Positions 43,957 to 53,142 of a stretch of DNA of 64,000 bases are shown here, one piece after another. Below the pieces are notes generated by a model, which was not told where the DNA came from, did not search any database, and worked only from the letters and a program-made list of their open reading frames with translations. Each line of letters starts with the position of its first letter. Position 1 is the first letter of the stretch. Origin of the DNA: Pseudoalteromonas lipolytica (GTDB lineage Bacteria > Pseudomonadota > Gammaproteobacteria > Enterobacterales > Alteromonadaceae); NCBI RefSeq assembly GCF_900116435.1, contig NZ_FPAZ01000004.1:1-64000 (forward strand). The letters are read 5' to 3'. Both the position numbers and the translations under genes were made by a program.

Positions 43957-45126
43957 CTACCATGTTGAACCCGCCTGAATATAGATAGCATTTTGTTCTG
44001 GGCCATGCGCTACATCTAAGCCAATACTGATACCATAATGCTCGTCAATTAAGTAACGAAAGCCCGCGCCTACTGTATTTACGGTGTCTGCTTTTGATAA
44101 GTCAGAAAAATTATCGGCAGCCCAGCCCATACCCGTAAATGCATTTAATTTTATTTTATGAGTGACCTTATAACTGGCTTCTGCTTCAGTGACAAATACA
44201 TTAAGCCCTTGGTAACGCGTAGCCGATACACCGCGCAAACCAATACTGGGTGGAATATATACGGGTAAGCGTTTTTCGCCTCGGTTATTAACCGAATCGT
44301 ATTGCATACGTAATGCAAAGTTAAACTTATCGGTATAACGCCAGTAATTAAGAGCGGTTAGTTTTAAACTGGTGTAATCGACTTTACTGCCAATCGCCTC
44401 ATCGAAATATAAGTACTCGGCTTTATAGTTAAAGCCACGCTCAGGGTTAAGCGGGTTATCTCGGCTATCGTACTCTAATAAGGGGCCAATACCTGAAGTA
44501 TTTACATCGAGTGAAAGGTGTTCTTTGATGATGCCATTCTCAAGCAAAAAATCTTCAATGGGGTTCTCTGCCAAGCTAATGTCCACCTGACGATAAATTT
44601 GTTTGAAGCCATAAAAAAAGTTGCTGTCTTGATACCGAAGTTTTAAATTTTGAAATAGGGCAGGGCCTTCAATATTGAGAGAAAGTGGTGTGAGTAGTTT
44701 TATTTCGTCAAAGGTGTAAAAGTCGAGGTTTATACTCGCCCAACCAATAATACCTTGGTAGCGAATACGGTCTTCATCCCAAAAGGTAATATGCCCTATA
44801 GCGGCTCCTTTGGTGCCATTTTTTGTGCCCATAAGGCCCACTAAGCTGATGCTTTGTGGCAAGGTCGACCCTTCTTTTTTCTGCTTTTTTTTCTTCTTTT
44901 CGTTATCGTGAAAAAATAGCCCAACGACACCTAATCCTGGCCCGACGGCAGGCTCTGTAATAAAAGTTGGAATAGGTAAAAAAGAAATCGGTTCATCCAC
45001 TTTTTGTTGCTGATTACTTAATTGCGTTTCTGCTGGCTTTATCGCGTAGTCATCATAGCTGGAAGCAACACTATGGGTACTCACGAACCATGCAGCCGCT
45101 AAATTTATTAGTACAACGTTTCTCAC
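43957..45126 (-). CDS. BamA/Omp85-like outer membrane barrel protein
   Basis: A 389-residue protein initiated by GTG 45126 (GAGG about 10 nt upstream) with a signal peptide to about residue 22. After a lysine-rich patch ('EKKKKKQKKEG') the body is a surface-antigen/BamA-type barrel: 'YDSRDNPLNPERGFNYKAEYLYFD' is the characteristic D15 motif, followed by 'GLRGVSATRYQGLNVFVTEAEASY'; it ends with aromatic Trp. POTRA domains are absent, so it is unlike BamA/TamA and more like an outer membrane nuclease/phospholipase accessory or channel. It lies next to another outer membrane protein gene, likely in one operon. Confidence 0.78.
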   Translation of the reverse strand: MRNVVLINLAAAWFVSTHSVASSYDDYAIKPAETQLSNQQQKVDEPISFLPIPTFITEPAVGPGLGVVGLFFHDNEKKKKKQKKEGSTLPQSISLVGLMGTKNGTKGAAIGHITFWDEDRIRYQGIIGWASINLDFYTFDEIKLLTPLSLNIEGPALFQNLKLRYQDSNFFYGFKQIYRQVDISLAENPIEDFLLENGIIKEHLSLDVNTSGIGPLLEYDSRDNPLNPERGFNYKAEYLYFDEAIGSKVDYTSLKLTALNYWRYTDKFNFALRMQYDSVNNRGEKRLPVYIPPSIGLRGVSATRYQGLNVFVTEAEASYKVTHKIKLNAFTGMGWAADNFSDLSKADTVNTVGAGFRYLIDEHYGISIGLDVAHGPEQNAIYIQAGSTW

Positions 45127-45182
45127 TTCTTTTTTACCTCAGTTTTGTGTTTTGCTTCCTTGGCGTTCGATTATCAATGTTT

Positions 45183-45977
45183 TTATAGCTGGTAGTTAAA
45201 CTCCAAGCGATGGTCACCGTCCATGAAATCGACATTTTCATTCCAGTTTGCAAAATACCGCAGATTCATGCGTGGATTAATTTGGTAACTTGCAGCAAAT
45301 TCGTGGGTTAGGATATGACTTTGATCAAGGCCATAATAATGGTCTTTGTAGGTATCACTTCCTCCAATGGTTGTTAACCAGAAGGGGTTGTAGTTCAGCC
45401 AGATTTTGTCGGAGATAGTGACTTTCGCGTACATACCTATTAACCCATACGCTCCCATAATTGAGTAGCCACTGTCTCGAGAACCATCGTCCTCACGTGC
45501 ATTTTCACCCAACGACGCACCAACCCCAGCTAATGGATAAAACGAGAAACGTCCCATAGGTTTGAGTGCCTTAATATAGCTGTAAGATATATCCATACTT
45601 TCGTCGGCAACCAAATTCGCATTCAGGTTATAGGTTGCGTCTATTTGAGTGGCACTCATGGTGGTTAAATCAACAGAAAAATTACGGAAACGAAATGAAT
45701 CGATTGAGTCTGTAGTTTTGCTATCACTGTCCCAACCTAATGTATCTCCGTAGATCCCTTTTACTTCAATGACATTCATTCCTGCGGTAGTTGCAATACC
45801 GGTGTCGTATGCTTGACCTATTTTAAGGTTAAGGCCTTTATTGGTTGCACCTATACCCACCTGCGTATAAACAGCGAGTGGATCCGACATATCCTGTACT
45901 GCTTTTTCTTCAGCGGCAACCACGCTAAGTGGCACACTCAATGAGCATAAAAGAACAGAAAAGTACTGTGAGTTCAT
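45183..45977 (-). CDS. Outer membrane beta-barrel protein, unknown function
   Basis: A 264-residue exported protein with ribosome site AAGGA and a signal peptide ending 'SVVAAE'. The mature part has repeating amphipathic strands ('ATYNLNANLVADES', 'SYSYIKALKPMGRFSFYPLAGVGASLG', 'LTHEFAASYQINPRMNLRYFANWN') and ends 'RLEFNYQL', consistent with an 8-12 strand barrel. No family recognised. It precedes the BamA-like protein on the same strand by 57 bp, suggesting joint function at the outer membrane. Confidence 0.6.
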   Translation of the reverse strand: MNSQYFSVLLCSLSVPLSVVAAEEKAVQDMSDPLAVYTQVGIGATNKGLNLKIGQAYDTGIATTAGMNVIEVKGIYGDTLGWDSDSKTTDSIDSFRFRNFSVDLTTMSATQIDATYNLNANLVADESMDISYSYIKALKPMGRFSFYPLAGVGASLGENAREDDGSRDSGYSIMGAYGLIGMYAKVTISDKIWLNYNPFWLTTIGGSDTYKDHYYGLDQSHILTHEFAASYQINPRMNLRYFANWNENVDFMDGDHRLEFNYQL

Positions 45978-46036
45978 GTGTTGTCCTTACACAAAATAGA
46001 GATAAAAAATAGGTACTTTAAGTACTTATAGTCTAT

Positions 46037-46231
46037 TTGCTCGATGAGTTCAATAATCGAGCTGATAAAGTTAGTCGGTTACAAGCGAAGCATGGGATAG
46101 ATCAATTTAGGGCAATTTATTCATGTAAAGAGCGTAAAAAAACCAGTAAAAAATCCCCTCACCACACTGCCTACACCAGAGCCTTAAGTGCACGTTTAGC
46201 CGTTTATAAATTTACAAATAAGGGCTGCTAG
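46037..46231 (+). CDS. Possible small basic ORF (doubtful)
   Basis: A TTG-initiated frame of 64 codons, basic and helical, ending 'RLAVYKFTNKGC'. It has no convincing ribosome site (GTCTATTTGC upstream), no known motif and sits between a divergent barrel gene and the arylsulfatase. It may be a remnant or noncoding. Confidence 0.2.
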   Translation: MLDEFNNRADKVSRLQAKHGIDQFRAIYSCKERKKTSKKSPHHTAYTRALSARLAVYKFTNKGC

Positions 46232-46479
46232 CAGCGATATCCACTGTGCTGTCTCCTTCATTTCATACTTGATTGCTTATTTGGTTGCTGAATAGGCATT
46301 TATAAATATTTAAAAGTTAATAAAATCAACTTATTAATAAGGGCTGTGTGGGTAAAAGAAAAGTTGATTTAAATCGTGTTTGCCTAATTTAGAAACTAGA
46401 AATGGTGGCTTTTTCATCTATACTGATTGTTGATTCATCATGAGACTATGATGTTATTAACAATGAAAAAGGATGATTT

Positions 46480-47976
46480 ATGAAAAAACTACTCGCGGCG
46501 GTTATTTGTAGCTTGGTGTCCACCGTAAGCCTTGCTGCAGATAAACCAAACGTGTTGGCCATTATGGTTGATGACGTTGCCCCAATTTCACTTAGTGCAT
46601 ATTCGCATGGTATGACTTACCCGACCCCAAACATCGACCGAATTGCTAATGAGGGTGCGCTTTTCACAGATCATTATGCGCAACCCAGTTGTACAGCAGG
46701 GCGAGCGGCATTTTTAATGGGTCAGTTACCAATTCGTACAGGTTTAACAACGGTAGGCCAGCCCGGTAACCCGTTAGGAATTAAAGAAGCCGATCCTACA
46801 TTGGCTGAATTCTTAAAAGACCGTGGTTACATGACTGCTCAGTATGGTAAAAATCATTTAGGCGATTTGGATGAACACTTACCAACTAAGCATGGCTTTG
46901 ATGAGTTTTACGGTAACTTGTATCATTTAAATGTTTCTGAAGAGCCAGAACAAGCTGATTACCCTAAAGATCCGAAGTTTATAAAACAGTTTGGGCCACG
47001 AGGGGTTATTGAGTCATATGCTAATGGTAAAATTACGGATACAGGACCACTGACGCGTAAACGAATGGAAACGTTTGATGAAGAAGTGTTAGAGCGTTCG
47101 CTCAATTTTATGGAACGCGCTGTTAAAGCTAAAAAACCATTCTTTATTTGGCATGCCACTAGCCGCATGCATGTTTATACGCACTTAAAACCAGAAAGCC
47201 GTCATTTAGCAACCGATATTAGCTCGGAAGAAGATATTTTTGGTAGTGGTTTAATGGAGCATGATGGACATGTTGGCAAACTGCTGGACAAACTGGATGA
47301 GCTAAAAATTGCAGATAACACCATTGTTATTTACACCAGTGACAATGGTCCAGAGCAATCAAGCTGGCCTGATGCAGGCACAACCTCGTTCCGTGGTGAA
47401 AAAATGACAACCTGGGAAGGGGGTGTTCGCGTCCCATTTTTGGTTCGTTGGCCTAACAAAATTCCGAAAGGCTTAAAGCTCAACGGTATTTCATCACATG
47501 AAGATGTTTTTCCGACTATTGCCGCTGCGCTCGGTGAGAAGAACTTACGTGAGAAACTGAAAAAATCAGATAAAGTTTATATCGACGGTGAAAATAACCT
47601 TGATTACTGGACTGGTAAGGCTGATAAATCTGCGCGTAACTTTTTCTTTTATTACTATGAGTCGCAGTTAACTGCTGTTCGTTTTGGCCCTTGGAAAATG
47701 CACTTTGCAACGAAGCCAAAGGGGATTTACTACGATGATATGATCACTCACAGTATGCCCAAACTATTTAACTTACGTAAAGACCCTTTAGAGCATTACG
47801 ACGGGGTAACGGGTTTTCACCAAATCATGCGTAAGAGTTGGTTATTGCAACCTATTATTGCCAAGTTAAATGAGCATGTAAAAACGTTTGTTGAGTTCCC
47901 GCCTCGCCAAGAAGCAGCCTCACTGAATGTAAACGAAGCAATAGAAAAAGCGAAGTCATTAAATTATGGCCACTAA
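46480..47976 (+). CDS. Arylsulfatase, formylglycine type (S1 family)
   Basis: A 498-residue secreted sulfatase with a signal peptide to about residue 20. The site Cys71 in SCTAGRAAF is the C-x-A-x-R motif oxidised to formylglycine by a maturase, and Asp31-Asp32 with Asp-Asn in 'YTSDNGPEQ' are the Ca2+ ligands. The second signature is 'MTAQYGKNHLGDLD'. It likely removes sulfate esters from polysaccharides or aryl/alkyl substrates in the periplasm. No formylglycine-generating enzyme or anSME gene is in the window. Followed by a strong terminator. Confidence 0.9.
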   Translation: MKKLLAAVICSLVSTVSLAADKPNVLAIMVDDVAPISLSAYSHGMTYPTPNIDRIANEGALFTDHYAQPSCTAGRAAFLMGQLPIRTGLTTVGQPGNPLGIKEADPTLAEFLKDRGYMTAQYGKNHLGDLDEHLPTKHGFDEFYGNLYHLNVSEEPEQADYPKDPKFIKQFGPRGVIESYANGKITDTGPLTRKRMETFDEEVLERSLNFMERAVKAKKPFFIWHATSRMHVYTHLKPESRHLATDISSEEDIFGSGLMEHDGHVGKLLDKLDELKIADNTIVIYTSDNGPEQSSWPDAGTTSFRGEKMTTWEGGVRVPFLVRWPNKIPKGLKLNGISSHEDVFPTIAAALGEKNLREKLKKSDKVYIDGENNLDYWTGKADKSARNFFFYYYESQLTAVRFGPWKMHFATKPKGIYYDDMITHSMPKLFNLRKDPLEHYDGVTGFHQIMRKSWLLQPIIAKLNEHVKTFVEFPPRQEAASLNVNEAIEKAKSLNYGH

Positions 47977-48000
47977 AGCCAAACAGAGTCTGTAATAAAT

Positions 48001-48022
48001 AGGGCCTTTTTAGGCCCTTTTT
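48001..48022 (+). terminator. Terminator between arylsulfatase and cytochrome genes
   Basis: AGGGCCT (48001-48007) pairs with AGGCCCT (48012-48018), a 4-nt T loop and a T-run after. The same hairpin can also end leftward transcription of the cytochrome gene. Confidence 0.9.
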
Positions 48023-48031
48023 ATGGCGTGT

Positions 48032-50275
48032 TTATTTACCAATACTGTTCATCATTTCTAGTTGTTGAATAAACTGTTGAACTTGCTGATTGCCCGGTAC
48101 AAGGCGCGCTAAGTTTCGTGCATAGAAGAGTGCTTGAGCGTAGTTTTCTTCACCAGCATACCACTGGGCTAAACTGTAACTGATGTCTGGGTTATTTGGT
48201 GCGAGTGTGAATGCATGTTCAAGGGCTGAAATGGCATGTGGCATGTCACCCAAGTCTTGCAACAACAACGCATAAGTAAAAGAGTAATTGGCATTGTTTT
48301 TTGCAAAATTAGCGGCATTTTTTAAGTGACCTAACGCAGCCTCTTTTTGCTTGGTGCGAATTAAGCTCATTGCCAATGCATAATGCAAATCGGCACTTTC
48401 ATTATTTACAGCTAAGCCTTGTTTCAAGGTTTTCTGGGCGGCCTCCTCATCTCCTTGATTTCGATATAAGTCGGCTAAGTTAACATAGGCAGGTGCAAAA
48501 ATTGGCTCAATGCTGATTGCTTGCAGATAATGTGCTTTGGCTTCCTCTGGTTTTTGTAGAGTAAGGGCGAGATTACCTAAGTTGGTATGTGCGTACCCGC
48601 GCTCAGCTTGATACAGCTGGGTTTGTTTATATTCATTAAGGGCTTTATTCAGGCGCTCAGAGTCTGGTTCATTCAATCCACTTGGAAAAGCCTCCATTAG
48701 CATAGGCGCTAAGGCGCGGGCTGCTTCTGCTCTTATGGGAAGGTGCGTGTCATCAAGCAGTGGATTGAGCATTCGCCAGCGTTGGTTGATGTCAAAAGGC
48801 ATTGCCGCTTCAATAGCTGCTTGGCGTTTCAGCGGCTCAGGATCTTTTACTGATCGCGCAATCGCAACTACGGCATTGTTATCGGGGCTGCTTGATAAAC
48901 GGCTCAGTGCCGATGCGCGAATAATGTCAGGAAATGATTTGTCTTGCACAATTTTTGTCAGCATGGCTGATGCATTGGGTAACCCATTATCAGCGACATG
49001 GAACGCCTGTGAAAAGTGCTCTTTGCCTAAATGTGCCGAATTTGGGTGCCAGTTTCGTATCTGCTTTTCTGCCCACTGAGGTGTTTTATCTTCATGGCAG
49101 CTATTACAGGCATTGGGTGCATTGGTTTTAAGAGTTAGGTCTGGACGAGGTACGCGAAAACTATGATCGCGTCTGGCATCAACTTGCATGTACGTAGTAG
49201 CGGGCATATGACAATCAACACATTGGCTACCTTCACTTTCGAGTTTATGACCGTGGTGCTCGGGTGTGTCGAAATCGACTTGGCTGTGACACTGTGTACA
49301 GGTTTGGTTGCCGGGTAGTTTTAGCTTTCCTGAATGCGGGTTATGGCAATTACTACAGGTTACGCCTGCATTAAACATTTTACTTTGTAAGAATGAGCCC
49401 CACACATAATTTTCATCCCACACTTGGCCATCAACATGATAGAGCTCAGGCGTAAGCAGCGATCCGCGAAAATCCTGTAAAAAGCTATGGGGATCACTTC
49501 GGTCGTTAAGTTGCGAACGACGAGCATGACACGTTGCACAGACTTGAACTTGGTCGCTTTTTACGAGAGGTTGCACGCTTTTCATGCTGCCGTCTTTTTG
49601 GGTAGTGAACAACGGCGTTTGCGTATTTATATTGTTAGCAAAGCCTTTATCTGTTCTTTTTTTATCACCATTTGCCCATTTTAAGTGTTCAGTTGTATCG
49701 CCATGGCACGCTTTACAGCTGACGTTGATAGCGCTGTAGGTTGAATTAAAGCGGTTGGTGTTAAGATCGAATTGCTTTTTAAATTCAGTTGAATGGCAAT
49801 CGGCACACATGTGATTCCAGTTTTGTCCTTTTTGTGACCAGTGAAATAAATCATGTTGTTTTTGCTCAGGATGAAGCACAAACCAGCGCTGCCCGCCGTT
49901 TTCCTTACTACGAGAATCCCACGCAAACGGAAAAAGCTGAATGTGGCCTCCTCCCATATCAAACATATATTGCTGCAGTGGCTCGTAACCAAATGTATAT
50001 AAAACGGGATAGTCAGTCAGTGTGCCGTTAAGGTTTGGCATAGCAATAAATAGCTGTTGGTCGCGTGTATAAAAGCGTGCTTTTTGATCTTGGTATTCAA
50101 GTGTTTGATCATCAAAGTTGCCAAGCACTGTGGCCGGTGTGGCTTTTTCCATTGCATGAAAATGGTGTGATGTTTGCCAATCCTCGACCTGACTTTGATG
50201 ACAATTAATACACGCAGGTTCTGCGAACACTTTCACAGCAACGAGACTGATAAAAATCCAGATTAGGCGCATCAC
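48032..50275 (-). CDS. Octaheme c-type cytochrome with HEAT and TPR tail
   Basis: A 747-residue periplasmic protein with a signal peptide (cut near VFA-E). Eight CxxCH haem motifs can be counted (CINCH, CADCH, CKACH, CATCH, CSNCH, CTQCH, CVDCH, CNSCH) in residues about 22-420. After them come HEAT-like helices (about 430-560; 'PLLDDTHLPIRAEAARALAPML') and three to five TPR units to the end. The arrangement matches the multihaem cytochrome/TPR proteins thought to take part in electron transfer or sulfite/nitrite/oxyanion chemistry, but the reaction is not known. It has its own start at the divergent end. Confidence 0.82.
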   Translation of the reverse strand: MMRLIWIFISLVAVKVFAEPACINCHQSQVEDWQTSHHFHAMEKATPATVLGNFDDQTLEYQDQKARFYTRDQQLFIAMPNLNGTLTDYPVLYTFGYEPLQQYMFDMGGGHIQLFPFAWDSRSKENGGQRWFVLHPEQKQHDLFHWSQKGQNWNHMCADCHSTEFKKQFDLNTNRFNSTYSAINVSCKACHGDTTEHLKWANGDKKRTDKGFANNINTQTPLFTTQKDGSMKSVQPLVKSDQVQVCATCHARRSQLNDRSDPHSFLQDFRGSLLTPELYHVDGQVWDENYVWGSFLQSKMFNAGVTCSNCHNPHSGKLKLPGNQTCTQCHSQVDFDTPEHHGHKLESEGSQCVDCHMPATTYMQVDARRDHSFRVPRPDLTLKTNAPNACNSCHEDKTPQWAEKQIRNWHPNSAHLGKEHFSQAFHVADNGLPNASAMLTKIVQDKSFPDIIRASALSRLSSSPDNNAVVAIARSVKDPEPLKRQAAIEAAMPFDINQRWRMLNPLLDDTHLPIRAEAARALAPMLMEAFPSGLNEPDSERLNKALNEYKQTQLYQAERGYAHTNLGNLALTLQKPEEAKAHYLQAISIEPIFAPAYVNLADLYRNQGDEEAAQKTLKQGLAVNNESADLHYALAMSLIRTKQKEAALGHLKNAANFAKNNANYSFTYALLLQDLGDMPHAISALEHAFTLAPNNPDISYSLAQWYAGEENYAQALFYARNLARLVPGNQQVQQFIQQLEMMNSIGK

Positions 50276-50360
50276 TGAACAATTCCTTTTTATTTTTTTA
50301 GTAAACCTATTAATGAGTTATATCAGTTTGAGCTGCATAATCAAAGTACAGTATTAAATT

Positions 50361-50390
50361 AAAAACGCCCTGCTTTTTAAGGACAGGGCG
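50361..50390 (-). terminator. Terminator of the S9 peptidase gene
   Basis: On the minus strand CGCCCTG (50384-50390) pairs with CAGGGCG (50366-50372), followed by a T-run from the A5 at 50361-50365. Confidence 0.85.
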
Positions 50391-50404
50391 TATAGGGAAG
50401 TGCT

Positions 50405-52453
50405 TTATTCTGCTGCTTGTTTACGTGCTTTTAATTTTGCAGCATGGTCAATTTCAAATTCAGGCATGTCTTTATTACCCTTCATTAAATAGTTATCCAT
50501 CCAGCGCATTAATCGTAAGCTGTAATCGTATTGAGCAGCCACTTTTCGGTTGCCGTGGCCTTCGCCTGGGTAATACACCAAACGCACATCTTTACCTTGT
50601 ACTTTCATGTAGCGATATAGCTCCATTGATTGAGCAGGGTGTACGCGAGGATCATCTTTACCGTGCATAATAAGTAGCGGTGTTTTAGATTGACCAGCCC
50701 AATATATTGGGCTGCGCTCTAAGTACCACTGCCATTTATCCCACGGGTAAGAACGCGCGTGAACAAGGTTCATTTCATTCGAAATATCAGTTGTACCAAA
50801 CTTAGAGAGTTGATTTGAAACACCCACAAACATGACGCTGGCAGCAAAGTGCTCGGTGAGCTTAGTTGCAGCCCATGCAGAGGCATAACCACCGTAAGAG
50901 CCACCGGTAATACCCACACGTTTGCTATCAACTAACCCCATTTCAACTAAATGGTTTTTAAAGTCGACAAGGTCATCAAACTCTTTACCTGCATAGTCGT
51001 TTTGGCCAAGCTTAGAGTAGTCAACCCCTTTACCTGTTGAACCGCGGTAGTTTGGATAAAACACTGCATAGCCGCGTGCTGCACCCATTTGCCCTGGGCG
51101 AGAGTAATTGGTTAACCAGCCATTTTTGTCATGACTTTCAGGCCCACCATGCACCGACATAATGAGTGGGTAACGGGTTCCTTCTTGGTAATCTAGTGGG
51201 TAAATTAGTACCCCTTCAATGTCTACACCGTCGCGCGCTTTTAGCGAGATAGTCTCTTGCTTCGCAAAGCGTTTATCGCTTAACCAGCTGTTTGAATCGG
51301 TTAAGCGGGTGGCTTTATTACCGCGAATAATAAAGACTTCGTTCGGGTGCTGCGCCGTATTAGCGCGAACAGCAAGTGTTTTGTCTGAGTCAGATACGCT
51401 TAGGTTTGTGGCAATAAATTTGCCTTCTTTGATAATCTTTTTGTACTTATTGCTACCAGTTTTAATACTCGCAATAAAGCTTTCAGTGCCCACATTGGCT
51501 ATAAAATTAAGTGTATTGCGTTTATGAGACCACTCAAAGTCAACAACATGCCCCATAAAGTTTGGCAGCCATTCAGTGATTTCGGCTGTATCAGTGTCGG
51601 CTATAAATAAGCGACCTGTGGCTGGGTCGTGTTTGTCTTCGGCCCCTAAAATAGCAATATATTTACCATCGGCAGACAGCTCAGCATCGCCTAGCTTGCC
51701 TTCTGTTTTAAAAGACAGAGTGACTTCATTGCTTGCAATATCATACAAGTGCCACATTGATTTAGTGTATTTATCATCAATAAGCGCTGTTGGTTGGGTT
51801 TTAACAAGTAGTTTTTGACCATTTGCAGACCAATTCATATCACTGACGTAGTCATTTACATTCAGTGCTGTAGGCTTTAATGGGGTGTTAGAGTTCGCTA
51901 AATCGACAATAAACAGCGCTTTATTATCCAGACCTAACTCATAAACTTCAGCCATAAAACCAAGTTTTTTTAGTTCTTTTTCAGACTTGTCTTTTGCTGG
52001 TAATGCCAAAATAGCCACATGTTGGTTATTTGGGCCTAATTTATAGCTTGAAATAGATGTGCCTTTTAACGACAACACTTTTTGCGCTTGGCCACCATCA
52101 ACAGGGATTTGGTACAGTGAAGTGTATTCGTCATCATTCAATTTAGCTAAAAAGTACACCGTTTTGCTGTCGTTAGACCATTGAATGCTTTTGATATTGA
52201 CCTTACCTGTAATGTAAGGACGTTCAACGCCTTTGTCGTCAACAATGAAAAGCTCACTGTAATTGTGGCCATTTTTATCTTTATATAATGTGCGCGGGAC
52301 CGAGCGTGTAAAGGCAACATTATCGCCATCTGGGCTGACACTGGTTTGAACGACAGATTGAATCAATGGGATATCATCAATCGTGATAGTATCGTTGGCT
52401 ACAGCAAATGTGCTAGACAAACCAACGGCTAAGGCTAAAACTGACTTTAGCAT
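50405..52453 (-). CDS. S9 family peptidase (acylaminoacyl/dipeptidyl type), secreted
   Basis: About 682 residues from ATG 52453 with ribosome site AAGGAA. Signal peptide to about residue 20 ('GLSSTFAVA'). A seven-bladed propeller ('SPDGDNVAFTRSVPRT') precedes the alpha/beta hydrolase domain with nucleophile Ser in GITGGSYGGYAS, Asp in 'MHGKDDPRVHP' and His in 'PGEGHGN'. Likely a periplasmic prolyl-oligopeptidase/acyl-peptide hydrolase for peptide use. The truncated TonB-receptor fragment immediately upstream suggests that the gene was once downstream of a peptide receptor. Confidence 0.88.
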   Translation of the reverse strand: MLKSVLALAVGLSSTFAVANDTITIDDIPLIQSVVQTSVSPDGDNVAFTRSVPRTLYKDKNGHNYSELFIVDDKGVERPYITGKVNIKSIQWSNDSKTVYFLAKLNDDEYTSLYQIPVDGGQAQKVLSLKGTSISSYKLGPNNQHVAILALPAKDKSEKELKKLGFMAEVYELGLDNKALFIVDLANSNTPLKPTALNVNDYVSDMNWSANGQKLLVKTQPTALIDDKYTKSMWHLYDIASNEVTLSFKTEGKLGDAELSADGKYIAILGAEDKHDPATGRLFIADTDTAEITEWLPNFMGHVVDFEWSHKRNTLNFIANVGTESFIASIKTGSNKYKKIIKEGKFIATNLSVSDSDKTLAVRANTAQHPNEVFIIRGNKATRLTDSNSWLSDKRFAKQETISLKARDGVDIEGVLIYPLDYQEGTRYPLIMSVHGGPESHDKNGWLTNYSRPGQMGAARGYAVFYPNYRGSTGKGVDYSKLGQNDYAGKEFDDLVDFKNHLVEMGLVDSKRVGITGGSYGGYASAWAATKLTEHFAASVMFVGVSNQLSKFGTTDISNEMNLVHARSYPWDKWQWYLERSPIYWAGQSKTPLLIMHGKDDPRVHPAQSMELYRYMKVQGKDVRLVYYPGEGHGNRKVAAQYDYSLRLMRWMDNYLMKGNKDMPEFEIDHAAKLKARKQAAE

Positions 52454-52526
52454 AGTGTTTTCCTTCGCTTGTTTTATTATTGTCACCGATTATAGCAATA
52501 TGAAACAGGATTAGTAACGAATGCGG

Positions 52527-52740
52527 TTAATGACTATACCGAATGCCTAAATAGAAGCGACGACCATTTTTGTATATGCCTGTTGGAGCATACTGATTGC
52601 GCTCATAGGTATAGGTTGTTTCATTGGTGAGATTGATAGCATCAAAAATAATATCAAACTGTGTTGTCAGCTTAATAGTTAAGTTACCATCGAGTTGCCC
52701 AAAATTGTCCATTCTCTTGAATTCGAACTTATGTTTTATT
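52527..52740 (-). pseudogene. TonB-dependent receptor, C-terminal fragment
   Basis: An open 61-codon frame (52527-52712) carries the end of a TonB-receptor barrel: 'FGQLDGNLTIKLTTQFDIIFDAINLTNETTYTYE' and the terminal 'GRRFYLGIRYSH'. The frame reads back to a stop at about 52753 without a start-like context. Everything upstream, signal peptide, plug and most of the barrel, is missing, so this is a scrap left by deletion. It is directly upstream of the S9 peptidase gene on the same strand. Confidence 0.8.
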
Positions 52741-53110
52741 ATTTAGTTTTAAGTGCTTAGTTGCATACACAGAGCACTTAACGGGTGTCAAACTAACGCA
52801 ACGTATAGCGTGTTAGTATTAATGAGTTAAATTTACTTATTGTTTTTTAGATAATTAAATAGCGGACATTCACAACTTTCAGATGAAAAAGTGGGCAAAT
52901 TTAAAAACGATTCGATACTGATTAAAAGAAGCTGAGAATAAACACGAAGAAGGAAATTTTAAATTGTCGCGGGGCACCTAGGTATTTTGTTTGTATCAGT
53001 TATGCAGTAACCTCGTTTTTAATGCGAAGCTTTAATCCATGGCGAACTTGGTTTCCTTTAGAAGGGGGGGGGTCTTGACTTTACACGCTTGCTTACGACT
53101 GCCGATAACC
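52713..53110. other. Gene-poor interval after TonB receptor fragment
   Basis: About 400 bp between the fragment and the ThrE terminator. I see no supported gene. It contains a 9-G run near 53063-53071 and scattered AT-rich stretches. The interval may be the scar of the deletion that removed most of the TonB receptor. Confidence 0.5.
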
Positions 53111-53135
53111 AAAAAGCCCGAGTAAACTCGGGCTT
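53111..53135 (-). terminator. Terminator of the ThrE-type exporter gene
   Basis: AAGCCCGAG (53114-53122) pairs with CTCGGGCTT (53127-53135); on the minus strand the A5 at 53111-53115 becomes a T-run. Confidence 0.9.
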
Positions 53136-53142
53136 ATATAAA

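Noticed and set aside
48735-49079. Rightward 114-codon frame inside the octaheme cytochrome gene
   Set aside because: Antisense to the HEAT-repeat-coding region; composition is that of a shadow frame.
49681-49992. Leftward second frame within the cytochrome gene
   Set aside because: Overlaps the supported frame on the same strand in another phase and has no recognisable motif or ribosome site.
53063-53071. 9-G tract as a phase-variation switch
   Set aside because: It lies in a noncoding interval with no frame crossing it and not within an evident promoter spacer.
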